DNA of 64,000 nucleotides from Ustulina deusta (GCA_023159155.1 JAJNNX010000003.1:2214012-2278011); one strand, 5' to 3'. Counted from the first letter of the stretch, positions 14,601 to 27,176 are shown. Numbers and translations are program-made. Notes: a model not told the origin generated them from the sequence alone.

Positions 14601-16767
14601 TTAAATTACTATAAAACCTAGAAAAACTAAAAAAAACTAAAAAAAAATAAATTAAATATATACTAAATAATATTTAAAAAAACAATATTAATTAGGCATA
14701 CTTTAAAAAAAATTATAATAAATTTTTTTATATTAACCCTAATAATTAATAATAAGTTTAACAAAAAATGACCAAAAAGTATAATAGTAACACTAGATAT
14801 AGGCGAATAAAAAACATTTTATTTCAAAAAAAACAAAACAAAGAAAATAACAAATTAAATAGCCCCACTACTAAACTAACTAAATATTAAAAAAATATAA
14901 TAACTTTTTTTTATATTAATTATAACAAAAAATAATTCTTATATATTCTAAAGAATTATATTAAAAATATTTTTAATCTTATATATAATAAATATTAGAA
15001 TATATACTAGTTTATAACTTATTACATAATATATAAAAAAAACTAACTTAATATTAATTAAAACATTAATTATTTTATATTATATTATTACTATAGATTT
15101 CATTATAAATATATTATGAATAAAATCTAGAAATTCTTTCTAAAATATAAAAAAATATAATTATTTTAATATATTAGCAACTATATTATATAAAGCTAGC
15201 AAAAAATCGCTTTTAATACTAAAATATAAAAAATATATAGTAAAAAATTAAACAAAACTATTATTATAAATACTATACTTATATAATTAAAAATTATTAA
15301 TAGTTATTATTAATAATAAAAACTTAAAATTTACTAGCAAAGTTTAAAAGAAAGTTTATAATATATTAAATATTAAACTTTTTTTAATAGTTTATTATTG
15401 TTAAATAAATAGGTTTTTAGAAGAAAAAAACTAAGTTATTAAAATAACTATTAAGTCTTATATAGCTACTAATTTAATTACTTTTTAAACTAAATTATTA
15501 CTAGTACTATAATACTACTTAAATAATATATTATTAATATTAATTAAAAAGTTATCAAACTAATTAATATTACAATTTTAGCTATAATGTATTATAAATA
15601 TTTTAAACTAAAAAAAAAGCATTAAAACTAGTAATAAAATAATAAAAAGATTAAAAATAAAATATGCTTAAAAAACTAAAGATTGAATTAATATAGCTAA
15701 TATAATTGCTAAAAAAAAGTATAATAATAAATATACTTTAATAATTTATAATAAAAAGAAAACCTTTTAAAATTATTAAAAAAATAGGGCTACTAATATA
15801 TAAACTTGACTTTTTTAATAGTTAGCATATTTATTTTATAATCTTAGTTATATAGCTTTATAAACTTAAATAAAAAAACACTATTTTAATAGAAAAGTTG
15901 TTTTATTAGGCTTAATTATTATTAAAAAAACTAAAATTTCTAAAGTTTTTTAAAAATTACTTAAAAAAAATCTAATTTTTAAATAGCAAATTTTAAATTA
16001 AATATATTAGTAAATAAATAAAAAATTAAGAAGTATAACTAAAACTTTAATGAAAAAAAACTAAAACTATTAGTGTTTAATTTATTAATAAATATAAAAT
16101 TAATAATATTATTAATTAAATAAAAGAATATAAAAGGTATAATATTACGAAGAATAAATAAATAGTTATAAGTTTTAATTAAAATAATAATAAAAATATT
16201 TAAAATATTAAAAAAACTACTAAACCGATTAATCTAGCTTAAGTAATTAAAAATAGAATTTAAAGTTTTTATAATATATTATATAAAGAAAATTACTATA
16301 ATTAAAAAAACTACTAAACATAATATTATTTCTATTAAAAATAATATTTAAAAAAGAAATAATATATTTAAAGAAATCTTTCAAAATAAAAGAAATAATA
16401 GAAAAATTAAAAATAACAAATTAAATATTAAAAGTAAAAAATAGCTAATTATTATTATTAGATCGTTTGAAAGCAATAATAATAATATTTTTAATTATAA
16501 AAAAATAAGCATTATATAATAGTAATAATTTAAGAACCAATATTTGTAGTAAAAAAAAAACTGAAAGTAATAATTAATAAAGTAATTATAATAGGTTTAA
16601 TAATAGCTTGGCTAGTTTTAAAAAATTATATAGCAAAACAAATAACTTTAATAAAATTATTATTTATTTTAATAATAAAGTAAATAAGTTTGATTTCTTT
16701 TATAATTTAATTATTAAAAAGCTTACTAAATTATTTAGCAAAAATAACAAAAGACTTTTATAGCTAA
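11692..16767. other. RIP-degraded AT-rich block, unassigned
   Basis: About 5 kb of AT-rich sequence without any readable gene. It is probably one or more mutated transposons, but I found no terminal repeats or second copy in this window that would define an element. Confidence 0.5.
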
Positions 16768-17165
16768 CATATCCCACAAGCTTGTTTCGCATACAAGCTC
16801 GTTTTACATTTTCTTAGCAGTACTTTTACTCCAATTTCTTTAGTAAAGCTACTTAGTCTATTTTTATATAACTTTCTAAAAATAAGTGCTACAAACTAAT
16901 AAATTAGATTTTTAGAATCCTAACTAAATAAAGAATTTAAATATATTTTCTATAATTTTATTATTATTTTATTTATAGTGTTATAAAAAAGTACGCTAAA
17001 ATAATCCTTATAACTTTTATAACTTAAATAACTTTACAAATAAAATAGCTATAAAGTTATAAAAATATATTTGGATTTTTTACTTAGTTAAGATTCTAAA
17101 AATCTGATTTATTAGTTTATAGGACTTATATTTATAAAGTTATTTAAAAAAGTAAAATAAATATT
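16768..17165. repeat. Foldback repeat family D, copy 1
   Basis: Begins with a GC-richer end (ATCCCACAAGCTTGTTTCGC followed by a second ~16-bp CAAGCTNGTTTT unit), then an inverted repeat. The arms 16896-16946 and 17065-17115 match at 45 of 51 positions, and all six differences are transitions, so the two arms were probably identical before RIP. Similarity extends beyond this core on both sides. Related sequence occurs at 22697-22935, 22970-23065 and 41765-41950. A DNA transposon end or a foldback/MITE-like element is the simplest reading; no transposase is readable. Confidence 0.5.
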
Positions 17166-19029
17166 ACAAAAACTAAAAATAAAATAAAAATATAAAGTTT
17201 TTTATTTTTTAATAAAGCTAATATTTTAGTTTTTAGGTTTATATTTTGAAATAGTAGTTTTAATTTAATAATTATCAAACAATTAATAAAATTTATATAA
17301 ATAAACTTAATATAAGTTAAATTTAACTATTAAAAAAGTATAAATAATTTTAATAAATTTATTATTTAGCTTTATATATATTTAAAAAAATATGCTAAAA
17401 AAATTAATTTAAATATTATATAAAATAAGTTTAATAACTTAAAAGCTTAGCTTAATAGTTATAAAATTAAATTTAAGCAATAAAATAAAACTATTACTAA
17501 GCTAGCTACTTAAATTAATAAGCTTAACTTTAATAATAATAAAATAATTAATATAATTAATATTATTAGATTGTAATTGTAAAAAGCTATATATACTACT
17601 AATATATATAAAAGAAATGGTAAAAATGCTTTTAAGTAAATAATAAAAATACTTAATAACTATAAAAATATTTTTAATAAAATAAAATAAAGCTTTGTTA
17701 AGTTGGACAAAATTATAGAAATAAAAAAACAAGTATTACACGTTATATAACAAAAAAAGTTAAATATATTGAAAAATAAAAAATATTTATAACCTAGGAT
17801 AAGTACTTTTATTTTAAAAAAAAGGCATTTAATAGGCATAACTATAGATATATTAGCTATAGCTATAGATATATTTATGAAATTTATAAATAGACAAACG
17901 TCCTTATGATTTTATACTTAAAAAAAAGATATTTATTTATATTTTACACAATAATTATTATCTTTAATAAATAACTAAATCGCTATAACAATAATATTAT
18001 ATTATATTAAAATAATAGTATAAATAATAATACATTAGCTTATAGATTATTTTTATAACTTATTTATTATATATTTATTTATTGCTTAATTATTTAGATT
18101 TTATATTTCTAAACACTTTTTTATTTCATTTAATTAAAATTAAGTTAATAAATAGTATATTTTAGCCTAGTATTTAAACATACTAAAAGTTATGTATATT
18201 TTATTTTAAATAACAAAAGTTTACATTTTAATCATTATTCTTATTAATAATAATAATACTATTACAAATTAAATAATTTATTAAAAATATATTAAAAAAA
18301 AACTTATAATATTTTAAATAAAATATAAACTATTATTATAAATTAAATTATTTATTAAAAATATATTAAAAAAACTTATAAAATTTAATAATATATAAAC
18401 ATTATAATTATTTTCATTAAAAATAATAATACTATTATGAGTTAAATAATTTATTTAAAATAGAATAAAGAAAAGCTCATAATATTTTAAACAAAATATT
18501 AATATATATTTATTGATATTAAAAATAATATTATTATTATTAGTTAAATAATTAGATTAAAATATATTATAAAAAAATAACTATAGTTTTAAATAAAATA
18601 TAAATATTTGCTTAATATTTTAAATAAATAAATAAAAATAAAAGAAAAAGAATTATTTTGTTTAGTACTAAGATTCAAAGTAATTAAACAGCTTATAGTT
18701 TATAAAAACAAAAATAAACTTTAATATAATTTGCTTTCATATATTAATATATGTTTTAAAATATAAGTAGTTATTATAATATATATAAATAATAGAACTT
18801 CAATTAAATAAAAATACAAATTTTATTAATAAAATAACTTTTTAAGAAATATAGTTTAATTTAGTAAATATAGCTAATAATATTTTTTTATGCTAAAAAT
18901 ATTAAGATAGACTAGTTATTCATAAACTAGTATATAATTAAAATTTTTTTAATTAGGCCTATAAACAAATTTTTTTTTTCTAATAAAAAAAGTTTTTGTT
19001 TTACATATTACATTTATTAAAACAAAGGC
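17166..19029. other. RIP-degraded AT-rich block, unassigned
   Basis: AT-rich sequence with no gene. At about 18230-18560 there are several imperfect, diverged direct copies of a ~90-100 bp unit containing 'AAATAATTTATTAAAAATAT', so a short degraded tandem repeat is present. Confidence 0.4.
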
Positions 19030-21038
19030 ATAAAGTATAGAGGGTCCACCTAGCCCCTAGCCACCTAAGCTAGCCATAGGCTAACTATAGCTATATACGC
19101 CCCATCCACCTAACTTAGCTACTAAAGTAGCTAAAATAGCTGTACTAAATAAGGGATATAATTAACCTAGCAATATTGTTCTAACACTAACTATTTTTTT
19201 GTTATATTAATAGGTTAATTATATAAATAAAACTAAATATAAAAATCTATATAGTTAAAACAAATATTCTATATAATAAAAAACAAAAATTTATACTTAG
19301 CAAAAATCTAATTCTATTTAATACTAAAATAGTAAAAATATCTTTTTATATAGATAGCTTTTTATATAGCTAGCCTTTTTTGTTTAGCTAAAGCAAATAT
19401 TTTATATAAACTAAAATAATTTTTTAATTAAAATAAAAGAAATAAAAAAATCCTATTAAATAAAAGTTTGAAAGCAAATAAATAGCTAAAATAAGTTGTT
19501 TAATAATTGCTAGTTATTATTATTAAAAAACTAAACAAGTTTTTTAGTATATAATATTTTTTAAAAAAGTTTATATAACTTGTTTTATTTAATTGTTTCG
19601 ATTAATTTTAAAAAAAAAGATTAATTAACCTAATTAAAGCGTTTAACTATTTATTTATAAAAATTATTATAAATATACTTTATTATTTAATACTTAAGTA
19701 TTAGGTTATTTATATAATTAAGTATAATAATTATAAAATATATTATAAATAATTTTTAATTATTAGTTAAATTTATTTCTTTATTAAAAAGATTTTAAAT
19801 AGTTTAGTATATAAAGTTAATATATTTTTTTAAAGCTTTATTAAAATCTTGTTTTTTTTAATTAATCTTTTATATAAAAACTTGGTTAAAAATAAGTTGC
19901 TGCTATAGTACGTGTTAATTAAAAAAAAAGTTATTTAGCTATTTATATAATAAGTTAATAGAAAAGAAAAAGAAATAAAGTTAATCCGGCTTATATAGGG
20001 TTAAAAAAACAGGTATATAAGGGGTATTTAAATAGCCCTTTATATATAGGTTATATAAAAAGTATAAGCAAAAAAAAGAAAAAGAGTTGGTTTATTTTAT
20101 ATAAGGTTAAAAATGGCCGTATAAAAGAGAGAGTATTTAAGAGTTTTTTATATATAAGTTATACAAAAAATAAAAGTAAAAAAAAAACTTAAAATTAATT
20201 CTATAGTCCGGTCTATTAAATAAAAGAGTAGTTATAATTATATTATATATAAAAAAAAGTTATATAAAACTAAACGATTTTTTTTTTTTAGTTTTCCTAG
20301 GCGGAATATTACAAAAAATAAATAGTCTAGTTAAAATAAAAATATAAAGCTTTATATATAAGTTATATGTTAGCTATATAAAAAAGAAAAAAAAGTATAA
20401 AAATAGCTTTATAATTAACTTTAATCTTTTGTTTTGCTAAGTAAAGTAATATAATTAATTTAATTTAATTTTCATTTCTGCCGGGCAGGAGATTTAAAGA
20501 TTAAAACTAAATACCGGTTTAATATAATAACTTATATAAAGGTTATTTATAGTATATCTATTAAGCAAAATATACTTTATTTAACTTTTATTTAATAAAG
20601 CTAAATATCTTTACTAGATAAAAGTTTTTTTAATTATTATATAATAACTAATATAGCTTTGTTTTTTGTTTTTTTATTAATTTAAAAGTTTGCTAGTTAA
20701 CTTATTTATTAATATTAATAAGCTTTATTTTAAGTAATATATATATATATATATATAATGTATATAAAATAGACCTATTAAAATAAACATTATATAATAT
20801 ATTATATTATATTATATTTAGTATTTATTTTAAGAAAAAAGAAATTCGGAAGGTATAAAAAGTGTTAGATATACTTTTTATATAAAGTACGGAGGGTCTA
20901 CCTGGCCCCTAGCCACCTAGGTTAGCTCTAGGCTAGCTATAGCTATATAAGCCCCAGCCACTTAACTTAGCCACTAAAGTGGCAAAGATAGCTGTACTAA
21001 ATAAGGCGTACGATTAACCTAGCAATATTGTTCTAACA
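19030..21038 (-). mobile_element. Small LTR-like element E (~2 kb)
   Basis: Two ~155-bp direct repeats, 19030-19185 and 20882-21038, lie 1.85 kb apart. On the minus strand each starts TGTTAGAACAATATTG, a typical LTR start, and contains 'GGGGC...TATAGCTATA'. The left copy has more C-to-T and G-to-A changes. The interior is AT-rich and too short for a full polyprotein, so this is either a non-autonomous LTR element or two solo LTRs. No target duplication was found. Confidence 0.4.
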
Positions 21039-22696
21039 ACTATACCAATATATATATTTATATTTTTACAAAATATTTATTTATATTTATTTAATTTTAA
21101 GCAGGTCTTTTTAAATATAACTAATAATATATTTTTATTATACATATTTTTAAAGCAAACTAACAAGATTTTTTTAGTAATTACTACTATTTTTTTTATA
21201 GTTTATTTATAATATTAAAAGTAATTATAACTTAATTTCTTTTATTTAAATGTTTTAAAAGCTTTTTATTATTATTATTTTAATTTTCAAAAGTACTATA
21301 TTAACTATTATAATAATTATTAATAGAGCTTTTATATTAAAAGCTTGCTAACTTTCTATTATAGCTATTTTTTATACTTAAATTTATATTAAAACTTATA
21401 TATTTAAGCTTTATAAAGCCTAATAAAAAGCTTTATTAAACTTTTAGCAAATAATAAACTTATTAAAATTATTATTGCTAGTTTAATTAATTTACGTTGC
21501 TTTAAAAGCGCTCTTTAATAAACTAATAATATAATTAGCTAGTTGTGTTTTTTTAGCTGTTTGCTACAAAAACAACTTTTTTTTATTTTTTTATTAATTA
21601 AAATATAAATTTTAAATATTAATTAAGCCGCTTAAATATAGCTATAAACTTACTATTTTTGCTAATAAACATATTACTACGCTTATTAGTAGTATTAATA
21701 AGCATATTAGTAGCGAATTCTATATTATATTTAATAAATCTATTAATAAAAAAGTTATTTATTAATATTGTTATTATTATTATTAATACTATATTTTATT
21801 ACTACTATAAATATAGCTTTACTTTTTAATAACTTTTTTAAGAGCTATTTAGCGCTTTTAATTAGTAATTATTTATTAGTAAGCTTGCAAAGTTATGTAT
21901 AAATGTTAGAAAAACTAAAAAAAGTGAAAAAAATTATTAATCTTTTTTATTTAATTATATATAATGACTAAATTATAAAACTTAATATAAAGAAATAATA
22001 AAATAAAAAATATTATTAATTAATCTATATTTTAATAATAAACTAATTGTATATAAAAACTATTTAAAAACCTTGAAATATAAAGAAATAATAAATTATA
22101 TAATTACTAAAATTAAAATCTTTATTAAAATAACAAAAGTAAAAGAAGCTAGGTCTTAAACTAGAAACAAACTAAATAGTAATAGTACAAGTAATATAAT
22201 AGTAAACCTAATGCTAAAAACGGACTACTAATAAAAAGCTTAAATAAAAAATAAAGAATGTTAAAAGATTTAAAAAAGAAATAATATATAAAATAAAAAC
22301 TTATTAAAATAAAGCATAAATTAGCTATTTAACTATTATGAAGTGAGAACTAAATAAAAATAAAAAACTTAATAAATATAAAGAATTATTTAAATATAAA
22401 GTAATATTAATTATATAAATTTAAACTAAAAAAATTAATTTAAACCCGTTTTTATATAAAAAGAAATATTTAGTTTTTTATTACTTATTTATAAATATAT
22501 AAAAAAATAATAATATAAAGTTTTAAAAAAATAAAAATAATAGTAAAGTAGTTAATAAATATTAGTAAAATAATTATATATAATAAAGTAATAAATATAA
22601 AAAATACCTAAAAAAAAAAAAGATTTTATAGAAAAGTTAAAAAAAAGTTATTAAAGGTTTTAAAAAATAAAATAAAAGCTTATTATTAATATAACT
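21039..22696. other. RIP-degraded AT-rich block, unassigned
   Basis: AT-rich, no gene and no boundary features that I can identify. Confidence 0.5.
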
Positions 22697-22935
22697 TTTT
22701 TTATTTTATAGCTAGTTTCTTTATAGCGTTATAAAAAACTATGCTAAAATAATCCCTATAATCTTTTAAATTTAAATATACTGTAAAATAAAATAGCTTG
22801 CAAATTAAAGAAATTATATTTAGATTCTTTGTTTAGTTAAGTTTTTAAACATCTAAAATATAAGTTTAAATAACTTCTATTTATAACGTTATTTAAAAAA
22901 AATTAATATATTTTAAATATTAAACAAAATATAAA
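22697..22935. repeat. Foldback repeat family D, copy 2 (right part)
   Basis: Matches 16965-17165 of copy 1 in the same orientation (shared 'GCTAAAATAATCCNTATA'), including the inner part of the inverted arm. Confidence 0.45.
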
Positions 22936-22969
22936 ACTTATTTATAAAATAATATTAATATATCCCATA

Positions 22970-23065
22970 AGCGTATTTTGCATATAAGTTTGTTTTACAT
23001 TTTTTTTATATACCTTTATATATAAATTCTTTAGTAAAATATATAGGCTACTTTTTATAACTTGT
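22970..23065. repeat. Foldback repeat family D, copy 3 (left end)
   Basis: Matches the left end of copy 1 (16768-16860): 'ATATCCCATAAGCGTATTTT' corresponds to the copy 1 start with RIP-type changes. It follows the right part of copy 2, so two copies lie head to tail or one was rearranged. Confidence 0.45.
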
Positions 23066-23913
23066 TTAATTTAAAAGCTATAATAAAATAAATTATATAG
23101 TTAGATTTATAATTATATAATAAATCTAAAAATAATCTTTTTAATTTTAAAGCTATTTATAATTATTTTCAATTTATTTAATTATTAATTAAAATATTTT
23201 AATAATAAAGCTTATATAAATAAAATAAATCAATAATAACATAACCCTTTAGTTAGTTCGGGTTAAACTAAGCGTAGAATACTAGTTAACACTAGGGTAG
23301 GAGGGTTATAGAGCTAGTTATTAGGTGAGGCCGGGGGGGGGATCAGAATATTAGAATTGAATGGGTTGTATTGGTTATGCAAGGGAATATTCTGGCGTAG
23401 CCAGAATATTAGCTCTGGAGTGTGGGATGTGTGGGGCTAGGTTTGGTCCATGCGGCTAGGGCCCATGGGGCTGGTAGGTGTGGCTAGGGCGTACCCCCCC
23501 TACCCAACTGTATCACTAGTGCTCGGGGTAGTATAGTGCTACTTTAAAAGACAAAAGGTTCTTTGCCCTTAAACATAAAGGGCCTTGTGGAGTTGGGGAA
23601 TGGAAATCATAGGCCCGTTAAAGTAAAGCACCACATGTCCTTCGGGACCCATAGCAAAAAGACAACTCACTATGGCACAGCCTCTCACCTTTTAACTATA
23701 TATAACATTCCAGCTACTTTGGACCTTAACTCTCCCAGGCACGTTGTCTGTTTGAGATTCGACTGCCGATAATGGGATGAGGATAGTTGTATGTGCTTGT
23801 TGAGGATCGAGTACAAGTTGATTCCGCAAATCATCCTCCACCGCCCCATTTACACCAGAGAAGGGCTGGGTGTCCTGGTTGTCGAGTACTGTAGACTTCA
23901 GAAGCGAGGCACC
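23066..23913. other. Transition from AT-rich block to gene island; no gene seen
   Basis: Base composition changes sharply near 23245-23270. From there the sequence is base-balanced and contains G and C runs (23329-23340, 23494-23501). A perfect 10-bp inverted repeat with a 5-nt loop lies at 23386-23410 (AATATTCTGG / CCAGAATATT), and its half-site recurs at 23344-23353. I see no convincing coding sequence; the short open frames have no family resemblance or splice context. Confidence 0.5.
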
Positions 23914-25125
23914 CTAAGTTCGGGGGGCGCGCTTCTGGTATGGGGTCTTGGAATTTGGACCTGACGAAGATGGAATAGACTGGCCAGTCAATGATCGCTT
24001 TCGCTTTGGGCGAATAACCAGCCAGAATGGTCGTAACGTTGGGAGACATGCTGCAAGCTGTAAGTGCACGCCCCTGTGTCGCAAGTTTCAAAGGAATAGT
24101 GAGGTGGTCTTACCTGAAATTATAGCGAAGTCAGCCTCCACCACGGCCCAGATAGCTTGGTTAATAATGTTCCAGCTGATGTCTGGCCCGTTAGACTGGG
24201 TCGCTACCGCCACGAGGCGTAGGATAGAGGCAATGCACACACTTTCTAGTAAGCTTCAAGGTTAAAGGCTATATAATGGGCCGTGGTGCTTAACTTACAA
24301 CCCTCCCAAAAGGAAAATTGTTACAAGGACTCGTTTTTGATTCGTTGAGACGTTAAGTCTGACCACGTAAGGAATAGGTAAGGCAAGAAGAATAATATCA
24401 ATAAGAATGTTCGGAATCGAGATTCCGAATAAGAACTTCTGGCTATCGACATTGCAAGCAGCGTCAACAGTCTTGTCCCAGAGACCACGAATTGGTATGC
24501 ATTGTAGCACAGTGAGCAAGAACTGTGGCGCCGTGAGTGAAAATGTGCCTTGACTAGAAGTGATGTTGAAAATTTACCACAGCTATTCCCCATGCGCCAA
24601 CTGTAGTACTCAGAATTACAACTGGAAGTTTGATGCTGCTGTTCTTATTGAAAATGCGCCAGTATAAGGCAAGGATCGAGAACTTCACAAATACAATTAC
24701 ACCGGTGTAAGTAAGCTCCGCAATGAAGAGCCCGATAGACCAATCTTCCTGCACGTGGGATCCGAAGGTCTGAACGTGTTTCCCAATCCCACGAGGTATC
24801 CCTAAGAAAGTCAGTGCCTTTTATATGAAAGTGTAACCTTGGTTACCGGACACCATAAAAGATTAGCGGATAGCCCAGTCGCAAATGCCTGAATTTAGTT
24901 TTATTAGCTTGTTTCCTAGTGTTATTGCTGACAACATACAAGTGCGATAAGAACGAGCCAGTCATCAAGCCAAAAGCTAGCTCCCTTGACCCAACGACAC
25001 CAGAGTCGAAGGATGCAGCATGCGAGGACGATCGTGTAAGGGATTGTTGAGGACGCATACAGATTAGGCTGCATGTTTTCCGATAGATCAACTGGATCAA
25101 CGGAGACTGAAGGAGTTGAAGCCAT
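23914..25125 (-). CDS. Fungal rhodopsin-domain (Pth11-like) seven-helix membrane protein
   Basis: Six exons by phase and splice signals: 25125-24940, 24888-24852, 24801-24578, 24522-24299, 24241-24114, 24050-23914. The introns are 50-63 nt. The spliced product is 311 aa and starts at ATG 25125. Seven hydrophobic segments lie at about residues 28-44, 56-75, 98-122, 133-158, 180-204, 213-236 and 246-268. Family hallmarks seen are LDDW (53-56), GIGKH (79-83), KFSILALYWRIF (114-125), QCIPIRGLWD (156-165), IPNILIDIILLALP (185-198) and ACLPTLRP (267-274). Members of this fungal rhodopsin-domain/Pth11-related family are plasma-membrane proteins; Pth11 itself is a G-protein-coupled-type receptor for surface cues. 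No CFEM domain is present, and the tail after helix 7 is short (~40 aa), so the C terminus may be trimmed. The donor of intron 2 is GTCCGG, a weak match to consensus, but this choice alone keeps phase and the conserved residues. There are no stops or RIP damage despite AT-rich flanks. Specific ligand and role unknown. Confidence 0.85.
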
Positions 25126-25321
25126 AGATTGGTGTATGAAGATTGGTGAAGCACTACAGGGTGGATTAATGTATCAATCGATTGAAGATATCTTACTAAA
25201 TGTGTGTAGAGGTTTCCGTAACGTTGTTTAAGAAGTGAATACGGTCCCAACTAAAGATGATGGATCAAAATCCGCCGGGAGGTGGTGAGGTCAAAACGAG
25301 ATGGCCATATATTGACAGTGA
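25126..25321 (-). promoter_or_regulatory. Upstream region of the rhodopsin-domain gene
   Basis: Base-balanced sequence directly 5' of the minus-strand start codon; presumably the promoter and 5' leader by position only. I see no distinctive motif I would name. Confidence 0.3.
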
Positions 25322-25363
25322 ATTAAAGGTGTAGTCAAAAATTTAGCGTGGTACCATGAAAAG

Positions 25364-25795
25364 ATGTCCAAGAAAACCGGAGTAAAAATATCAGCCAATC
25401 TTGCACTATAGGCGCTAAGTTCTTGTGCGTCTCTTAAATGTGGCACAACAAAAAAGGTGTGTAAAGATTCACCGAAAGAGGGAGGCTGTATGAATCTCTA
25501 TTCGTTCCAGGCTATTGGAGAAGCGATTTACAGAGAGCCTTGTGTTGGTCTTCGGGGCGGGGTCGATGGCATCCATCCCTGATACCCGGAGGCTGCGCGT
25601 GATGTGGACATTGCATGCTACGTCGGAACTCCTAAATCGTGCTACCATGGTGCCAACACCGTGGGCAAGAAATGGTTTGTGAAATATAATAGGCTCGTAA
25701 CCGGCTGGCGGATTCCGGCTGCGTCTGCAATGTTGGTATGTACAAGGATTGATCCGGAAGAAGGATACTGGGTTGCAAACAATTGTCGGTCCTAA
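25364..25795 (+). pseudogene. Candidate decayed small cysteine-rich protein gene
   Basis: One reading frame runs from ATG 25364 to TAA 25793-25795 with only two in-frame stops, TAG at 25409-25411 and TGA at 25580-25582. The segments between them (56 and 70 codons) hold nine cysteines, in contexts such as CASLKC and PKSCYHG, and end NNCRS. The TAG could derive from CAG or TGG by RIP; the TGA is not a typical RIP product. The frame stops five bases before a (TTGG)n LINE tail at 25800, so its natural end may have been replaced. I do not recognise a family. It could be a broken secreted-effector-like gene, a gene with an intron spanning the TGA (a GTATGA donor lies at 25488), or chance. Moderate to low confidence. 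Confidence 0.25.
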
Positions 25796-25799
25796 TATA

Positions 25800-25880
25800 T
25801 TGGTTGGTTGGTTGGTTAGTGAATTTAACGCCGGGGGAAGACTTAATATCTTTATGCCTCCCTAGGGGCTTGCGGCATGC
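25800..25880 (-). mobile_element. LINE 3' end with (CCAA)n tail
   Basis: On the minus strand a short 3'-UTR-like stretch ends in four CCAA units (plus strand TTGG at 25800-25817). The same arrangement is seen at the 3' end of the Tad-like LINE fragment at 62670. The sequence becomes AT-rich beyond 25880, so this is a 5'-truncated or RIP-mutated insertion sitting exactly at the edge of the gene island. Confidence 0.4.
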
Positions 25881-26664
25881 AAAGCTACCTAAACTATTTA
25901 TTTTATAACCTTGCAGAAAAACACTTTAGTATATAAAATATTTTATAAATCTAATCTATAAATATATATAATAATTAAACTGCTTTTATTAGCTCTGCTT
26001 TTTAGGCTTATATTTAGTGCTATATAAATATAGTTAGTTTTTTTATAAAAAAGCAAGCTAGAATTTATATATATATAAAATTATTATATAAAAATAATAA
26101 ATTTCATAATAATATTATTTATAATTATTTTAGTTTTTTAGTAAATATTTATATTATAGCTTATATTATAATTTTTATATTATTAAATATTATATATTAA
26201 AAGCTATAAGATTTTAGTAGTAAAAAATAAAAATAAAAATAAAAAAATATTTTTGCTATTTATATATTTTAAGTATACTTTAAACAAAAAATAAAGCTTT
26301 TTTAAAAATAATAATTTTAAATAAAAACCTAAACTTTTTATATTTTTTAAACTATTATTATTAAAAAGCTAAGTTTTTTTTTTTAAATATGCTTAATATT
26401 TATTATGTAGCTATAAATTTATGAAATTAAAAGTAAATATAAAAAAACGTTTAAAAATAATAGTTATATTTTTATTTTATTTAAATAACTAAAGTTTAGT
26501 TTAGTAATATTAAGTTAGCTTTAATTACTAGGCAAAAATAATATAATTATAATTAAAACTTACTAATTAAAAATTTTTTTTAAATATAATTAGTTTTAAT
26601 TAATATATTAAACAAATTAAATATATTTATAAAATTATTTAACTTTTAATTAAAGTTTTAAAAA
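25881..26664. other. RIP-degraded AT-rich block
   Basis: AT-rich, no gene. It may be the mutated body of the LINE whose tail lies at 25800, but no motif can be read. Confidence 0.4.
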
Positions 26665-27176
26665 TGTTGGATTAATCGTACGCAATTAGCTAGGGCACTT
26701 ACGGACCCCTTCGTACAAAGGGGTCTAGCCAAGGGGTCTAGGCTAAGGGGTCCGGCTAGGGACCACCTATAGACCCCTCCCTACAGAAAAGTATATAGGG
26801 GGCTCCCACCTACTTAATTCCTTCTTTTTTTTTCTTTCTTTAAGTATAGCATATAGTAAATAGACTATATTCTACCAACTTTGCAAGCATATACTGCTGC
26901 TTTAGAAATATATAATATACTTTATTTAAATACTAATTAATATTTATATTTATATTTTAGCTTAGTTTTTATATAAATATAATATAAATTAATTAAAATA
27001 ATAACAAAATTTTAACTTAATTATATAGATTATATATTTTATATTATATATTTTAGTTCTTTTAATAATAAACTAATAAAAAAAAAGATTAATTATTTAT
27101 ATATACTTTAATTATATGCTTTTGTATAGATATTTAATTAATAGCACGTAATTATATTATTTTAAAGATTTTTTTT

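Noticed and set aside
23948..24265. 105-codon plus-strand frame
   Set aside because: Lies antisense to exons 5 and 6 of the rhodopsin-domain gene and crosses its intron 5.
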